64,000 bases of DNA, taken from NCBI GenBank assembly GCA_047967505.1, contig CM106541.1; one strand, given 5' to 3'. Positions within the stretch are counted from its first letter, which is position 1. Each line of letters starts with the position of its first letter. The position numbers and the translations under genes were made by a program. Positions 44,344 to 59,595 of the stretch are shown here, in pieces. Origin of the DNA: Dipteris shenzhenensis. Lineage: Eukaryota; Polypodiophyta; Polypodiopsida; Gleicheniales. Below the pieces are notes generated by a model. That model did not search any database, had not been told where the DNA came from, and saw only the letters and a program-made list of their open reading frames with translations.

Positions 44344-45049
44344 TAAGGTTTAGGATATAGAGTGCGGCTCCTTCAAGTTGACGTGGCGGTACATTATGTT
44401 GTGGAGTCTGTTGTTGGAACAGAGGCTCAAGTACAATATCAATCCTTTGTGGGGCCAAGTCATGGATTGGGTCTTGAGCTTGTTTCTCAGCCTCAAATTG
44501 AGCTTGTTTCTCAGTCTCAAATTGAGCTTATTCCTTTTCTACCCATTGTTGAAGTGCCTGAAAACGAGCCTTCTCCACTTCTGCATTTGGGTATGGAGCT
44601 TCTTTTATTTGAGGCTCGAGAGCTGATGTGGATGAGCTTGGCTGCTCATTGCTTGGTGGAGGTGGAGGCACTTGTGCTTTCTTTTTAAGAAGTCGCTTTG
44701 GTTCGATTGGAATGTTAGGGTCCTTGGTGGCCTCTTTCTGTTCGCATGTAATTATATTCACAGGTTGTGATATTACACTTGCCAAACCCAAACTTTGATG
44801 GTCTACCCCAATGATACCGATCGGGACGTCAAGCTTAACCTTTGTTGTGGGACTTTATTTTTCATGGGACAATCCATACAGGCATGTCCTATGTCACAAT
44901 CTATGCAGAGTGGTTGGAAAGTAGCAGGCTACCACGATGAGGGCACTTTGCAATCCGATGATTTTCTCCACAACCATAGCATTTATTTGGTGCTGCTTGA
45001 TATGTGTTGGGACGTACTTGATTTGCATAAACTGGTATTAGACCCTCTG

Positions 45050-45410
45050 TGTGAAGAGAGTGGGAGAGAAGCAAGGAGTCTCACTTGCGGCTTTCTCACA
45101 TACACAATGGGGGAATACACACAAAGGTGGAGGCTAGGCTGAAAATAGTTTTCCTCTACTTAGTTGTGTAAGCCAAAAGAACTCTCTAAGTACAAAAGGA
45201 ATAGGTGAACCCTATATGTGGGCCTCAAACCAAACTCAGCTAACTAAGGTGGCATACTAACTGAGCCACTAACTAGAGTACATAAAGATAGCTGTCATCC
45301 AGCTATTATTCATGGGCGGTGTACCAACCGCATCTGCAGCTAACAAGTCGGTGACATAAATGCACAACGGTCACCCTGGCATATCACGAGTGGAGCTCGA
45401 TATCTCAACA
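45050..45410 (-). mobile_element. Solo LTR of copia family B
   Basis: 361 bases, full length, TG/CA ends, no adjoining internal copia sequence. Flanked by ctctg (45045-45049) and ctcta (45411-45415), a 5-bp target-site duplication with one difference. In the uninterrupted copy at about 34965 the two sides are contiguous (ccctctgtgccttctac), which proves insertion followed by LTR-LTR recombination. Confidence 0.95.
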
Positions 45411-45637
45411 CTCTACACCTTCTACATAGTACACTAGGTACTTTGCTTCATACTCAAATGGCGAGTCTACTTCCTCGGCTTGTAATTGATGCATTGGAAC
45501 TGCCTGAGGAGCTGTATTTGGTGCTCTTGGATATGGTCGTGGATTCGAATTCCTAAGTAGTTGTGGGACTTGTGTCCGAACAAGAACATGATTTAGCCTC
45601 GGAGCTGAGGGCGCTTGTGCAAGTGCCGGTTTCTTGT

Positions 45638-45897
45638 ACACTAGCATGGGTTCCGCTTTGTATTGTTGAGGTCGAGGCGGGTTGTTGCACATGTTGAAGA
45701 TGCAACTGTTTTCATCATGGCCGCCGACGACGTAGATATGGCACCACAACCTTGGCGGTGGATTTGCACACTAGCATGGGTGCCGCTTGGTATTGTTGAG
45801 GTCGAGGCGGGTTATTGCACATGTTGAAGATGCAACAGTTTTCATCATGGCCGCCGACGATGCAGATATGGCACCACAACCTTGGCACTCATTTGTT
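45638..45897. repeat. 130-bp tandem duplication within gypsy gag
   Basis: acactagcatgggt ... gcaccacaaccttgg occurs at 45638 and 45768 with about a dozen differences. The corresponding part of element G is single-copy. Confidence 0.88.
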
Positions 45898-46765
45898 GTA
45901 TGATTGGCCATGCAATGTGGACACTAGACATTTTCTTGCCGTGGATATGTCTGAGTTGGTGGCTGAGACAAGTGAAGTTTTTGTTCCATGGCCTGCATCA
46001 TGTCTTCTTTCAGCTTCATGGTCATGGCCTCTAGGCGATCTTCATTTGATGTTTCGGCAGTGGACTTGGATTTGCCTTTTTTTGAGCGCTTATCTCGTGC
46101 ACTAGATCAGCCATCATCACTGCTAGTGTTAGAGTCCGATCATGCCATCCTCAACGTCAATGGATGCCGCATGAGCAGCACGGAACGTTTCATAGCTGCT
46201 AATCTTTTTCATATCCTTTCGGATTTTCTTTCTTAGTCTTGCAACAATGAACCAGGCCGTGAGGTACTTTGCATCGGGGTGTGGGTCACATTTGGCGATT
46301 AATCTTTTCATCTTGCCTAGATACGTGCGTACATCTTCTCGACCGCCTTGTTCGATCTTGCTTAGTTGGAGCAGGACCATCTTGTAGCCTCTCCATTTGA
46401 TAGCACCTTTTGAATTCTACTTGGAGCAGGTCCCATGTGGCTCACTCTTCCACTAGAAGGTCCAGGTACCATTCAGATGCTTCATCAGTTAAGGCCATGG
46501 GAAACCAGGCCACCTTGGTTTCATGGGATTGATCTCCACCTGCTCGACATGCGGCATCAAAATGCTGGAGGAATTGGGCTGGATCTCTCCTACCATTATA
46601 TTTGGAAATTTCCAATTTTCCCAAGGGGCGCCTGCCTTCAGTGTTGTTATTTCTTCGATTAAAAAACTTGTCAGCCTTTGCATTGAAATCGATATCCCCA
46701 TCATTGTCGCGATGTCATCCAACCATGTTGTGGCATGGAGGAGTTAAAGGAAGATCATTGTAACT

Positions 46766-48760
46766 TGAAATAGGACTCTGCAAACCTTGGTTGATGTCGT
46801 AGACATTTTGCAATTGACAATATCAATGGATAACTGGACTATCGCATGTAATTACCTTCATGGGAGGAGTGTACATAATCTAGCTTTGCAGTGTATCTGC
46901 CTTGGGCAAAGGTAAAAGACAAAGTGATTCATAAAACTCAAGGGAATGCCTACAAGTTTAGATGACATTGAAGTACCACAAATGTGGCATTATCAGAAAA
47001 GAAAATCCTTGAAGGCAATGCATTTCCATAGCCTTGAATTCAACAAACAATTCTAGGTGGAAACCTAGTATGGCAACTTTCTCTTCCTCTAGGAAGGTAA
47101 AAAAAGATTGTGCTAGACATTGTTAACAAAAGTTTGTATGGTATTCAAGCAATTTTTGTATTGAAAGATAGCTTAGAAAAGCATAGGCACCACAACATTC
47201 ATAGTTTTTGGACTTTATTTTCTCTAAATTTAAAATTTAATTTTACACAAGTCAAAAGATTGTGAATAATGTGTTGTTTTTGTTAGATTGTTTGAATTGA
47301 AAGTGGAATCAAATATGAAAGGCATTTCTTGATGGTGTAGACAAAGTGCATAAATTTTAGATGTGACACAAGATGTGGCATTACTTCTAGTTATTCTGTT
47401 CAATAGTTGTTCTTCTTTGCTTTGTTGTTTCTCAAGATTTTGTGCAACATCAAGTTAGCATTCATCGTATCCCCATGCAAAATTCCCTTGATGTTTATCT
47501 CTTTATTGAATTCATGAGATTCTAGAAGGAGTAGTACAATGTTTTGAGGGAGAAAGAGATAAAAGTCTTGGAGAGGAAAGTAGTAGGTGGAGAGAAAAGT
47601 CATGAAGAGTGCAATGATCAATGACTTTCATGTCATCTCTTCCTCAAGTTATTGGGAGCTTATTGGAAAATTAGCCCTTTTATGTATTTATTATTTACTT
47701 ATAGATGAATGCGAAAAATTTACCATGCATCTTATATAGTAGTTCATTTATTTGATTTAAATTTAAATAAATGATCATAATGTTCTTGAGATTACAAGCA
47801 ATCAAAGTTCCAAACCAAAGAAAAAATGTAACATAAACTAATATGTGTCAAGCAAGTAAGGATTATTTTAAATTCATTAATATAATTTAATATAATTTCA
47901 CTAAATCATATGTTTCATCTCTAAATATAAGTTGAGAGAATACATACTTCTTTTCATTTTAAGATGTTAAAGTTGGTGGGAAAATTTATTGTTGAATTTG
48001 ATTCCTTTTTTGTTAGAGGTTGCTAGTTTGCCTAACTTTGAAAAATATAAGTAGAGTTCAGATATTTTGTAGAGAATCTTTAAATTAGATAACATACAAT
48101 GTTTCTCACTTAATAATCAATAGTGTTCTTCTCTTGCATAATACCAATAAGCATTGTTAGTTCACATTCAGAATGTGAAAAATAAAGAAATGACAAGATA
48201 ATATTGACTCTAGTGTGCACAATTAAAAGTCTTTTGGCCATTTTTTACTGATCGCAAAGTTTTGAAGATTGGCTTCCAAGCTTTTCATTGACTATGATTT
48301 CTTTGGGAGAATGGCCTCTTTGTGAAGACTTTAAAGCCTGTCATCATCTAGACAAAAGAGTAAGTGGAGCTTGCACTCTTGGGGTGGCCTACACTAGAGG
48401 AAGTGGGTAAATACGATACAAGGGAGTGGTATAAGTGTTATGAAGAAAAGAACTTTCAAGAAAATCAAAGGAAAGTGAAATGCTTGTCCAATAGGAACAA
48501 TGAAGTAGAGAATTCAATATAAGTGGGGATGCTAGGAAATTATGTAATGTTAGAAAGTGGTCATCAAGATGGGTTTTAAGGGGATGTATAAGAGAGGTAG
48601 AATTGTGAGATGCATAAACAAAGAGATTTGATTGGAAGTGGTGGACTAAAGTGGGGCATATAATAAAAAATTAATGAATGGATTTAAGAGAAGAGAAAGT
48701 CTACATGAATAAACCCCCGCTTGTCCCCATCCTTGCCCTCCCTCTCCCTTGCAACATCTT
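46766..48760. other. AT-rich upstream/intergenic DNA, no gene recognised
   Basis: About 2 kb without protein-like open frames, retroelement motifs or tandem arrays. It lies upstream of the alcohol dehydrogenase-like gene and may include distal regulatory sequence, but no specific site can be supported. Confidence 0.5.
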
Positions 48761-48773
48761 CCACGCATGCATG

Positions 48774-48795
48774 CACACACACACACACACACACA
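48774..48795. repeat. (CA)n microsatellite
   Basis: An uninterrupted run of acacac in a gene-upstream region. Confidence 0.9.
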
Positions 48796-48844
48796 AGGGG
48801 CATGTTGCATGTGGCTTACATTGATAGGTAGTATGTTTCCTTCA

Positions 48845-48930
48845 TGAGGGAATTGAACGTGGGCAACCAGCTCAAATTAAATGGGTGAGTGCCCAACTTG
48901 CTAGAGTTGTAGTTGGTGTGCTAACCAATA
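48845..48930 (-). repeat. Possible tRNA-derived (SINE-like) promoter boxes
   Basis: On the minus strand, ggttagcac (A-box-like, 48918-48926) is followed by gttcaattcc (B-box-like, one mismatch from gttcgantcc, 48849-48858). The spacing is longer than in a tRNA and no cloverleaf can be drawn, so this is at most a SINE head. Confidence 0.25.
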
Positions 48931-49059
48931 AGAGTTTGAGTATAATGGAGGAAGCTTTGGTACAAGGTTGGGGAAAGTGTTGGTAAGGTGATGTGAAGCC
49001 CTTTGTGATCTGAATGTATATTTATCGTGTTGGAAAAAAAGAAAGGAAAGATGCAAAAA

Positions 49060-49105
<46 letters not shown>
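49060..49105. repeat. (GA)n microsatellite upstream of the alcohol dehydrogenase-like gene
   Basis: A nearly perfect GA run about 220 bases upstream of the ATG at 49324. GA-rich tracts are frequent in plant promoters and 5' leaders. Confidence 0.9.
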
Positions 49106-49108
<3 letters not shown>

Positions 49109-49109
<1 letters not shown>

Positions 49110-49114
49110 ATAAA
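49109..49114 (+). promoter_or_regulatory. Candidate TATA box
   Basis: TATAAA in gatgtataaacaaag lies 215 bases upstream of the ATG at 49324, directly after the GA run, a distance compatible with a leader of about 180 bases. There is no transcript evidence. Confidence 0.3.
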
Positions 49115-49323
49115 CAAAGAGATGGTGGCATGAAGATGATGAGGATGGAGACGAAATGCCCATACAACGTGAAAGGTGGTGTGACGGGAGGGTAGCAGTT
49201 TTGCTCAGAACTGTGGGCATGATAAGATACAAAGCAAGCCGCCTGGTTTTCGTAATACACTGCAACTTCCATCTCTTCTCGGCTCTTCTCAGATCTTTAG
49301 CTCCCTCCTCCACGTCGACTCCC

Positions 49324-52464
<3,141 letters not shown>

Positions 52465-53540
52465 CCTGTCTGCAAATTCCATGTCAGTTATCCCCAAACT
52501 GTTACACTAATTATCCCCAAGCTGTTACACTATTGATATTGAGAGGATGTGTAGTTTACAATAGCATCCTTCAAATATCAAAGTGCTTGGTAATAACTGG
52601 ACCATTTTGTGGCTTGTTTCTGAGAGTTTATAGCTGAAGGCTGACGCACACATACACAAATATGTATATAAGCTTGCGACAGAGCAATCGAGAGCTTCCA
52701 TTTTCTCAAAGTGCAAGGCAAGACATAGTGGACCACTAGGTGCTTATGAAATTGCAATATGAAATGGACCTTACTTGCTCTCTCTTTATGTAGTCATCAA
52801 TCTTGGCCACCAACAGTGAAGAGTTAGAGAGAACTTGAAAGTTGCAAGGTAATTTTCATTTCGGATATCAATTTTAATGCTGTGATAGGTATTTTTCATG
52901 AATTATAACTTTTTGCCAATAATCGGTAACAAGAAATGGGCAGTTGGAAAATGCCTATTTTGAATTAATAAGTGATTGTTTTGGTGTGGTAGTTTAATCA
53001 TGACTATGAAGAGGGACAACTCAATGAAGCAAAGCTGCACCTAAATTTCTACTAGGTAATGTTGCATGCCATGTAGCCCAAACAACCATATGTTGTTGTT
53101 CCCCACCTCCTTACCACGGTAGTACTCAATGACTTTCTCTTAAGAGTTGACAAGTGCTCAAGTTGTGGCCTATCATTCAACTAGGATATAGTGGATTTGT
53201 TGGTGCTTCCTTGTAGACACATATACCATTTGTTCTACCTTTTACAAATGTACCATACTTGAGGCCACTGTGTGCAAATGAACTATTGTGAGGTAGTTCC
53301 ATAAGCCACTAAGGTCACGATTGGGTTAAGTATTACAATGGCTAAGATGACTTTGTCTATGTCAGATGTGAGAGGCATGTGCCAGATGTTATGGCCCCTT
53401 TGTACCACAGCAATTGGAACTAGCGTAGTAAATGCTAGTAGGTCCCCCTAGAGTAGTATGGAACATTAGTCTTCACTGCTAATACTACAAGTATAGATTT
53501 TCTAAGTGGTGATACTAACACTAGTATGATACTTCTAATT
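52465..53540. other. Downstream region, no gene recognised
   Basis: Contains the 3' untranslated region of the alcohol dehydrogenase-like gene (end not determinable; no convincing AATAAA close to the stop). The stretch at about 52530-52590 resembles the first 55 bases of the window. Nothing else is supported. Confidence 0.5.
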
Positions 53541-54335
53541 ACTATGTGCAAGTATGGAAGTAGCACACACGTGCTAATGCTACTAGCTATGATAGTACTG
53601 CTACTAGCATTTCTTGCTAAGTTTTGGTAAGTGCTAGCATTGCTAAGTGGCAGCCTTGCTAAGTGCCAACCGTACTACTTGTGCCAAGTGCTAAGCACTA
53701 GCATTGCTAAGTGGTAAGTACCATCATTACTAATTGTTGTGCTAAGTGCTAGCATTTCTAAGTGCTAAATGATAACATTGCTAAGTGCTAAGTTCTAATA
53801 TTTTTAAGTGCTAGTATTGCTAAGTGCTCACATTTCTAATTGCTAATATTGCTAAGCGTTAACATTTCTAAGTGCTAGTATTACTAAGTGCTAACCTTAA
53901 TAAGTGAAGTTCTAACATTGCTAAGTGCTAAGTGCTAGCTTTGCTTAAGCGCTAACATTGCTAAGTGCTATCATTTCTAAGTGCTAAGTGCTATCATTAG
54001 TGCTAAATGATAGCATTGCTAAGTCCTAATTCCCAAGTGCTAGCATTGCTCAATGCTAGAATTACTAAGTGATAAGTGCTAAGTGCTATCATTGTTGCTA
54101 AGTGCTAAAATGATAGCATTGCTAAGTGCTACTTGCCAAGTGCTCACCTTGCTCAATTCTCAATGCTAGAATTGTTAAGTGCTAAGTGCTAACAACTAGC
54201 ATTGCTAAGTGGTGAGTGCTATGCTAATTACTACCATTTCTAAGTGGTAAGTGCTAGCATTGCTAAGTGATAAGTGCTATTATTACTAAGTGCAAGTGTT
54301 AAGTGATAGCACTCCTAGCATAATAGTGCTACTTT
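53540..54335. repeat. Degenerate ctaagtgctagcattg repeat
   Basis: Around 40 imperfect occurrences of gctaagtgct with gctaacatt/gctagcatt between them, in irregular order over 800 bases. It has higher-order structure rather than a strict period, and no coding frame. Confidence 0.92.
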
Positions 54336-54829
54336 ATAGAGTAGTGCTAGTGGCAAGCAGTGTTGGCACAATCGTTTACCTATGTAAACATGTGCTTCAT
54401 TGCAAATGTGTACAGAAGGAGTAGCTAGTAGGGATGATTGCTGGGGTGTCTATGGAGTCACATTTCACTTGCAAACACCAAAAAATGAGTTTAAATCAGT
54501 TTAAGTTGGCACAAGAATGTGTTTTCAACCCAACATCTTCAAAAATCCTCATTTGATGCTTTTAAGTGGTTGTTTTTTGTGTTTTTTCAATTGGAATAGG
54601 TAGAATAGGTAGTGTATCTTCCATTTAAGCTCCAAAAAGCTTGAACAAAAACTTAAAAATTCTCAAAGTGCACCAAAAGCCAATCGATGACTATGCTAGT
54701 CATTAGCAGTCATCGCTACTATATAGCATAGCAAACTGACATGTGGACTACCAGTTGGCCACCCACCCCCATCCATCTCACCTAACACTACGTGGTAGTT
54801 AATGAACTCACAATTGTCACTTTAGAGGT

Positions 54830-55180
54830 CAACCCCATCTTTAATGCTAACACAACAATTGGTGACCTATTTCTTTATTGCTAACACAATGACTTGTGAC
54901 CTAGTGCTTTAATTAGTCCGTTGCTATAATCAATCAGTGCTATATCCACCTACTTTAATCAATCCATTGCTATAATCAGTAAATGCTATATACACCTTCT
55001 ACTTTATTGCTAACACAGTGACTTATGACCCGCTACTTTATTAGTTCCTACTTTATTCACCCATTGCATTATTGAGTCACTGCTATATATTTCTAATGCA
55101 GCACTACTTTATTGTTAATGCAGTGACTCACTAAGTTGTTGCTTTAAGGTTAATGCAATGACTACTATTTTAAGGGTCAA
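54830..55180. repeat. Degenerate repeat with tttattgctaacacagtgac
   Basis: actttattgctaacaca-tgact(t)-tgacc recurs at about 54868, 54996 and 55108, interleaved with ttgctataatcaatcagtgctat-like phrases (54920-55080). Spacing is irregular. Confidence 0.75.
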
Positions 55181-55369
55181 GAAGACATAGAGACTAATTC
55201 TAACTAGGTAGCTAGGTGGAGTAGGAGACACATACATACGAGGTCTAGGAGGGTGATAGGTGTTGAACCCAAATTAGAGGATAGCGCTTCCAACAACATC
55301 CTCACTGGTCCATCGAGTGCCACACTGTTAAATCCATCTAGGATTTTGACCTTGAGCTCGTATATGGTC

Positions 55370-55899
55370 TGGATGCTAAGGAATCAGGGTTGTTGTAGCC
55401 AATGATAAAATGGGCTTCACGGGCTTGCTCTTATATAGCAACCACAAGTAGTTGGTTAGAGCCAATTGGGTGACCGACCCAGTCTGCCCAAAATGGCCGA
55501 CTGGGGGTCGGTCCCAAAACAGGCCATCGATCACACGATAGAACCGGTGCACAAAATAGCGCAACTTCCCTATGGTCACTGTTCGGCCCAGAGCCATCCA
55601 AGATCATCTAGGGCTCCAAACAGGCCCCGCAACTCGAGAGTGGGCTGCCTTGGGAAATGCTCCATCTACCCTCAGTGCGGTCAGTCATGGGATGCCTTCC
55701 CGCACTTTCATGTAGCCTCGTCGGCAGTGCGCCAACTCCGTCCAGCCATCAGGCCACACATGGCCCCCATCTGGTGTCCAAACTAGGACCTATCGGATAA
55801 CCAAGTTACTCAAATGCCTTCTCCTCACATGGGGGGCTTACAAGTAGAGTTAGGTGGTTCCCGCATAGTTACACGAGAGTGGAGCATTGATATCTAACA
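55370..55899 (-). mobile_element. LTR of copia family F, reverse strand (solo or truncated)
   Basis: On the minus strand it starts TGTTAGATATCAATGC at 55899 and matches the 3' LTR at 15962 for about 530 bases, including the TATATAAG box, ending near ccttagcatc. A polypurine-tract complement (cccctcctcaatgtcc, 55900-55915) shows it was a 3' LTR, but only a few internal bases remain beyond. The remaining part of the LTR is missing on the left. Confidence 0.9.
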
Positions 55900-56517
55900 C
55901 CCCTCCTCAATGTCCACCCTACACATATGTCACATCACTTGCACATTTTGGTGTAAGTATCACACACTTTTGAGCCTTTATGACAAATCCACTTCCTACA
56001 TGCACATCAGCCTCTACATTGACGCATTTGACCCAGCACCTAAAACAAACAAAGAAAAGGAATTATTTGCTGCTTTCTCATCGCTTGATGGTTGTTCTAG
56101 CTCTAGAGTAGAGTAGATTAGATCATCCATAGTAGAGAGAACTCCAAAGCAGCCAATCAAAGCCATGCCAAATAATTCTTAAATAGTTCCCAACTCGGAG
56201 TCAGTCCCTTCACTCACATGCGGTTTCACATCATTGCATTTCTTGAAACATGACATTCCACAGTTCAGTGAGTGGACTTCAGAGTTTTTAGAGACATTGA
56301 CTGATTTTTCAGTGGGTAGATAGCACATCATTTAATTTCACAAACATTCCATCATTGTAAAGCCTATTTGGCTATTTTTTGGCATTGTGCACATTATTTC
56401 CAACCTTGTAAAGCCTCTTGGCTATTCCCGGCATCATTTTTCACAAGACGTAATAGATTGGATTATTTATTCCAATTCTATCTTCACTTATAGTTCAGAT
56501 TTCATTTGACACAATCA

Positions 56518-56691
56518 GTGTTTTGCAGTTGATTTAGATAGTGATTTCATAGACACTTTTGGGTACATTTCTTGCACCATGTCTATGACTAGCAACCTCA
56601 ATAAGTGTTTTGCAATTGATTTAGACAGTGATTTCATAGACACCTTTGAGTACATTTCTTGCACCATGTCTACGACTAGCAACCTCAGTTT
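56518..56691. repeat. 87-bp tandem duplication at copia I gag start
   Basis: gtgttttgca-ttgatttaga ... catgtctaygactagcaacc occurs at 56518 and 56605. Each copy carries an in-frame Met; the downstream Met at 56666 leads into the conserved gag start. Confidence 0.9.
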
Positions 56692-57287
56692 GGAGGCATC
56701 TACTAAGATAGACAACTCCAATTATGACACATGGAAATACCAAATGGAGACCATTTTTGTAATTCAGGACAAATGGGAGTATGTCAATGGTCTACACATA
56801 AACCATTGGACGATCCAACCAGTAGTAGCTCTACTATACATGTTGCCAAGTAGCTCTACTCCATATGTTTCTGCAACACTAGCAGCAGGATCTACAGCTA
56901 TGCCAATAGTGACCGCACCTATAGAAGATCCTACCATTGCCCGAGCATAGACAGAATAGGACAAGAAAGACAAATATACATATCATCTGATCAAGAAGAA
57001 TGTGCAAGATGCCATACTAGGACATCTCAACACAATCAAGACATCAAAAGAAGCATGGGATATGTTTGCAGCTCTTCACGATTCCAAGAACACTTCCAAG
57101 ATTCTCACACTGAGAAACCAGATCAACTAGAGTTTCCACAATAGTAGTGAAACCGGTCATGCTTACGTACTCAAGATCAAGGATTACAACAATCAACCCA
57201 CAATAGCACGAGAGACCATGAATCCAACAAAAATGGTTCATCATGAATGGACTAGGATAGGGATACAAGAATCTAGTCTAGAGAATT
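56666..57287 (+). pseudogene. copia I gag, N-terminal part
   Basis: MSTTSNLSLEASTKIDNSNY then DTWKYQMETIFVIQDKWEYV match the start of copia gag (N-Y-x-x-W ... E). After stops at 56948-56959 it continues KKNVQDAILGHLNTIKTSKE and AWDMFAALHDSKNTSKILTL. The last recognisable part (FIMNGLG-stop-GYKNLV) precedes the LTR junction. Confidence 0.8.
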
Positions 57288-57947
57288 TGTTGGAGTTTGT
57301 GCTCCTTTGGGGTCATCCTCATGGGGATCATTAGTGGGAGACTAAGGTTTGGAAGAGGTTCTTTCCTTGGTAAGTCGTGGCAACTATCCATTAGGACATA
57401 TGAAGCTGGAACCTCGAGGATGATTGGTCCATGCAAGTGAACAAAGGTCGATTGGCCAATTTGTGCATGGGTTGCTATGTCGCATTAGGCTTCCATTCAA
57501 TGGACATGGAAAAGATGGTGCACGACTCATGACACTTTGACTGAGCACATGGCAGATTGAATCAGCTAGGAGTTGCTATACGAAGGTGTATCCGAGATCA
57601 TCTTCTCTTTCTTTGTCATTGTAAGTCGCATGAGAGTCTTTTGTAATTGGAAAAGCCCTCACTCACGGCTAGTAAGAGCTGAGTCATAGTTTGTAGTATC
57701 CCTTCCAAGAGTCATTTTAGAATGAGTAGTTCTCTCTATAGGCCATGATGAATACTTATGTGTCAAATGTCAATGAAGTTCTTTTTTGTATGAAGCAACA
57801 AACACGATCGTGGTGAGCTCCAGTCATCAAGCTGAGTTGGTTCATGGTCTTTTTACAATATAGGATCTGTTGATGTTTTACTACGTTCATATCTCTTATG
57901 GAATATTGAATTGAAAGGGGAGGGAGTAATCTAGAAACTCCTACATA

Positions 57948-57960
57948 TGGTATTAGAGCA
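57948..57960 (+). promoter_or_regulatory. Primer-binding site of element J
   Basis: tggtattagagca two bases after LTR1 differs in one position from the initiator-Met complement tggtatcagagc. Confidence 0.8.
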
Positions 57961-59117
57961 GATGTGAGGTTCTGAGGATTTGTGAGACGTTAAGTGCAAA
58001 GTTTGTCTTCAGCAAAGCAAAGGAGTCCATCATCTACAGTGGAGATTCCTCATTGAAAGTAGTTGTTCGAGAAGTAGTAGATTAATTTTCATAGATCAAT
58101 GTGATATGTATCAGGATAATCTGTGAACCATGCAGCGCTGGAGAATTTTTGACGATCGAAGAGAAACATGAAAGTGCTTGGAAAATCTCTAAGTATTGTT
58201 TGGATGTTTATGAAGATAGCTAGTTTGTATGCTGGAATTATGAGGCATCATTGATCAAACCATATCAAAATTGTGTAGCAAAAGCGTGATGGACTTGCAA
58301 CTATGTTGATGGGAGGATTGTAGATTTTTTATTCAAAGTGAAGCTCATCATCAGTAGATCGCTCATGCAAATTAGCCTTCAGAGGAAATGAGCAATTGCA
58401 GGAACATGAACACTATCTAGTAGGAGATCAGCCAACCAACGCGGATATTCGCATATGGAACCTAACCTACACCATGCACTTATTGCACTATAGAACTGCA
58501 TGGACTTAAAAATTTTGGTTTTGGCTGTGACTTGATAGAGAATCATGTTTTTCTCAAGACTGCCTCTCTAGACAGTGATTTTATCTACTCGTAAAGCTTA
58601 GTAAAAATTGTCAACTAAAACTTGTATGTATGCGTCTCAGTTACATTCGGCCCAAAAGCTTTAGATTTGAAGCTGAAGGATATGTATGTCCTTGCCAAAG
58701 CATTTGCTGCTCTCTTTTGGAGATACATGTGTTGAAGATTTGGTCTTTTGGAGCTTGTACTGTAGGAGATTATCTTGCCAATTAGGCCCTGTGTGCACGT
58801 ATCTTTGTTGCTTGAGTTTTTGGGGCTCTCTATGAGCACTTATTGTGACAGTGGTACATTTTGTTTCCTTTGTGGGAACATGCTCTTTGTGAGCGAGTTA
58901 TTGATGTAGCTCTTTGTGAGCATTAGTAGTTTTTTGCATTATGGACTTTTGTAAGCAATGATGTTTTGCTTCTCCCCATTTTGGCTGGATTGTTGGAGTT
59001 TCTGCTCCTTTTGGGTCATCCTCATGGGGATCATTAGTGGGAGACTAAGGTTTGGAAGAGGTTGAATCTTACCTTGGTGAGTCGTGGCAATTGTTCATTG
59101 GGACATATGAAGCCTGG

Positions 59118-59595
59118 GGCGCCAACTCTCTTAAGTAAGAAAACCTATCAAAATCTTGAGTATGAGATGAATTTAACAATATGCCATGCATAGAAATTAT
59201 TCAAATTAACATATTGTGTTCTACACTAAAAGAGCTTCAAATATGTCTTTAAACCTTGAAATTTGGGTAACACATGAAAAAGTTACATTTGTTTTAAAGG
59301 ATAGGGGTTTTCATATTTTAGTGTATTTTTTCTTTTACCCCCCCTCATGCAAAAGACCCTCCCCCCCTTGGGCCTCACATATTATGAAAAATATGTACAA
59401 ATCTTAAAATCTTGCATATTTTTCAATGTATATACCTTATATTTTGTGGGAGGGGAAACATGAAAATTTCATATTTTTCCTCTTGCATATTTGAATTTTT
59501 TAAAGGAAATCCATGCATATTATTTATTAACCTTGTCCCCCCATACCATAGATTTCAAATGAGGGTAGTAGCATATTACATATTGAGTTGGCGCC
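59118..59595. mobile_element. 478-bp TIR element (MITE-like) in LTR2 of J
   Basis: Ends are perfect 11-base inverted repeats (ggcgccaactc ... gagttggcgcc). LTR1 lacks the segment. Flanks atgaagcctgg (left) and atgacgctgg (right) look like an imperfect ~10-base duplication of the target, fitting a Mutator-type event. No gene inside. AT-rich core. Confidence 0.78.

Larger units (their letters stand above)
44358..46755 (-). mobile_element. Second gypsy gag fragment (element G2) with solo LTR
   Basis: Collinear with 34310-36215 of element G (cggctccttcaagttga at both ends of the match; RRPLGKLEISKYNGRRDPAQ, ASEWYLDLLVEE, zinc-knuckle region). It begins exactly where the satellite array ends and stops at 46755, where similarity to element G is lost. 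It carries more frame breaks than the first copy, a 130-bp internal duplication and a solo copia LTR (45050-45410). No protease or pol is present. Confidence 0.88.

Noticed and set aside
48845-48930. A functional tRNA gene
   Set aside because: A- and B-box-like words are present but spacing is too long and no cloverleaf forms.
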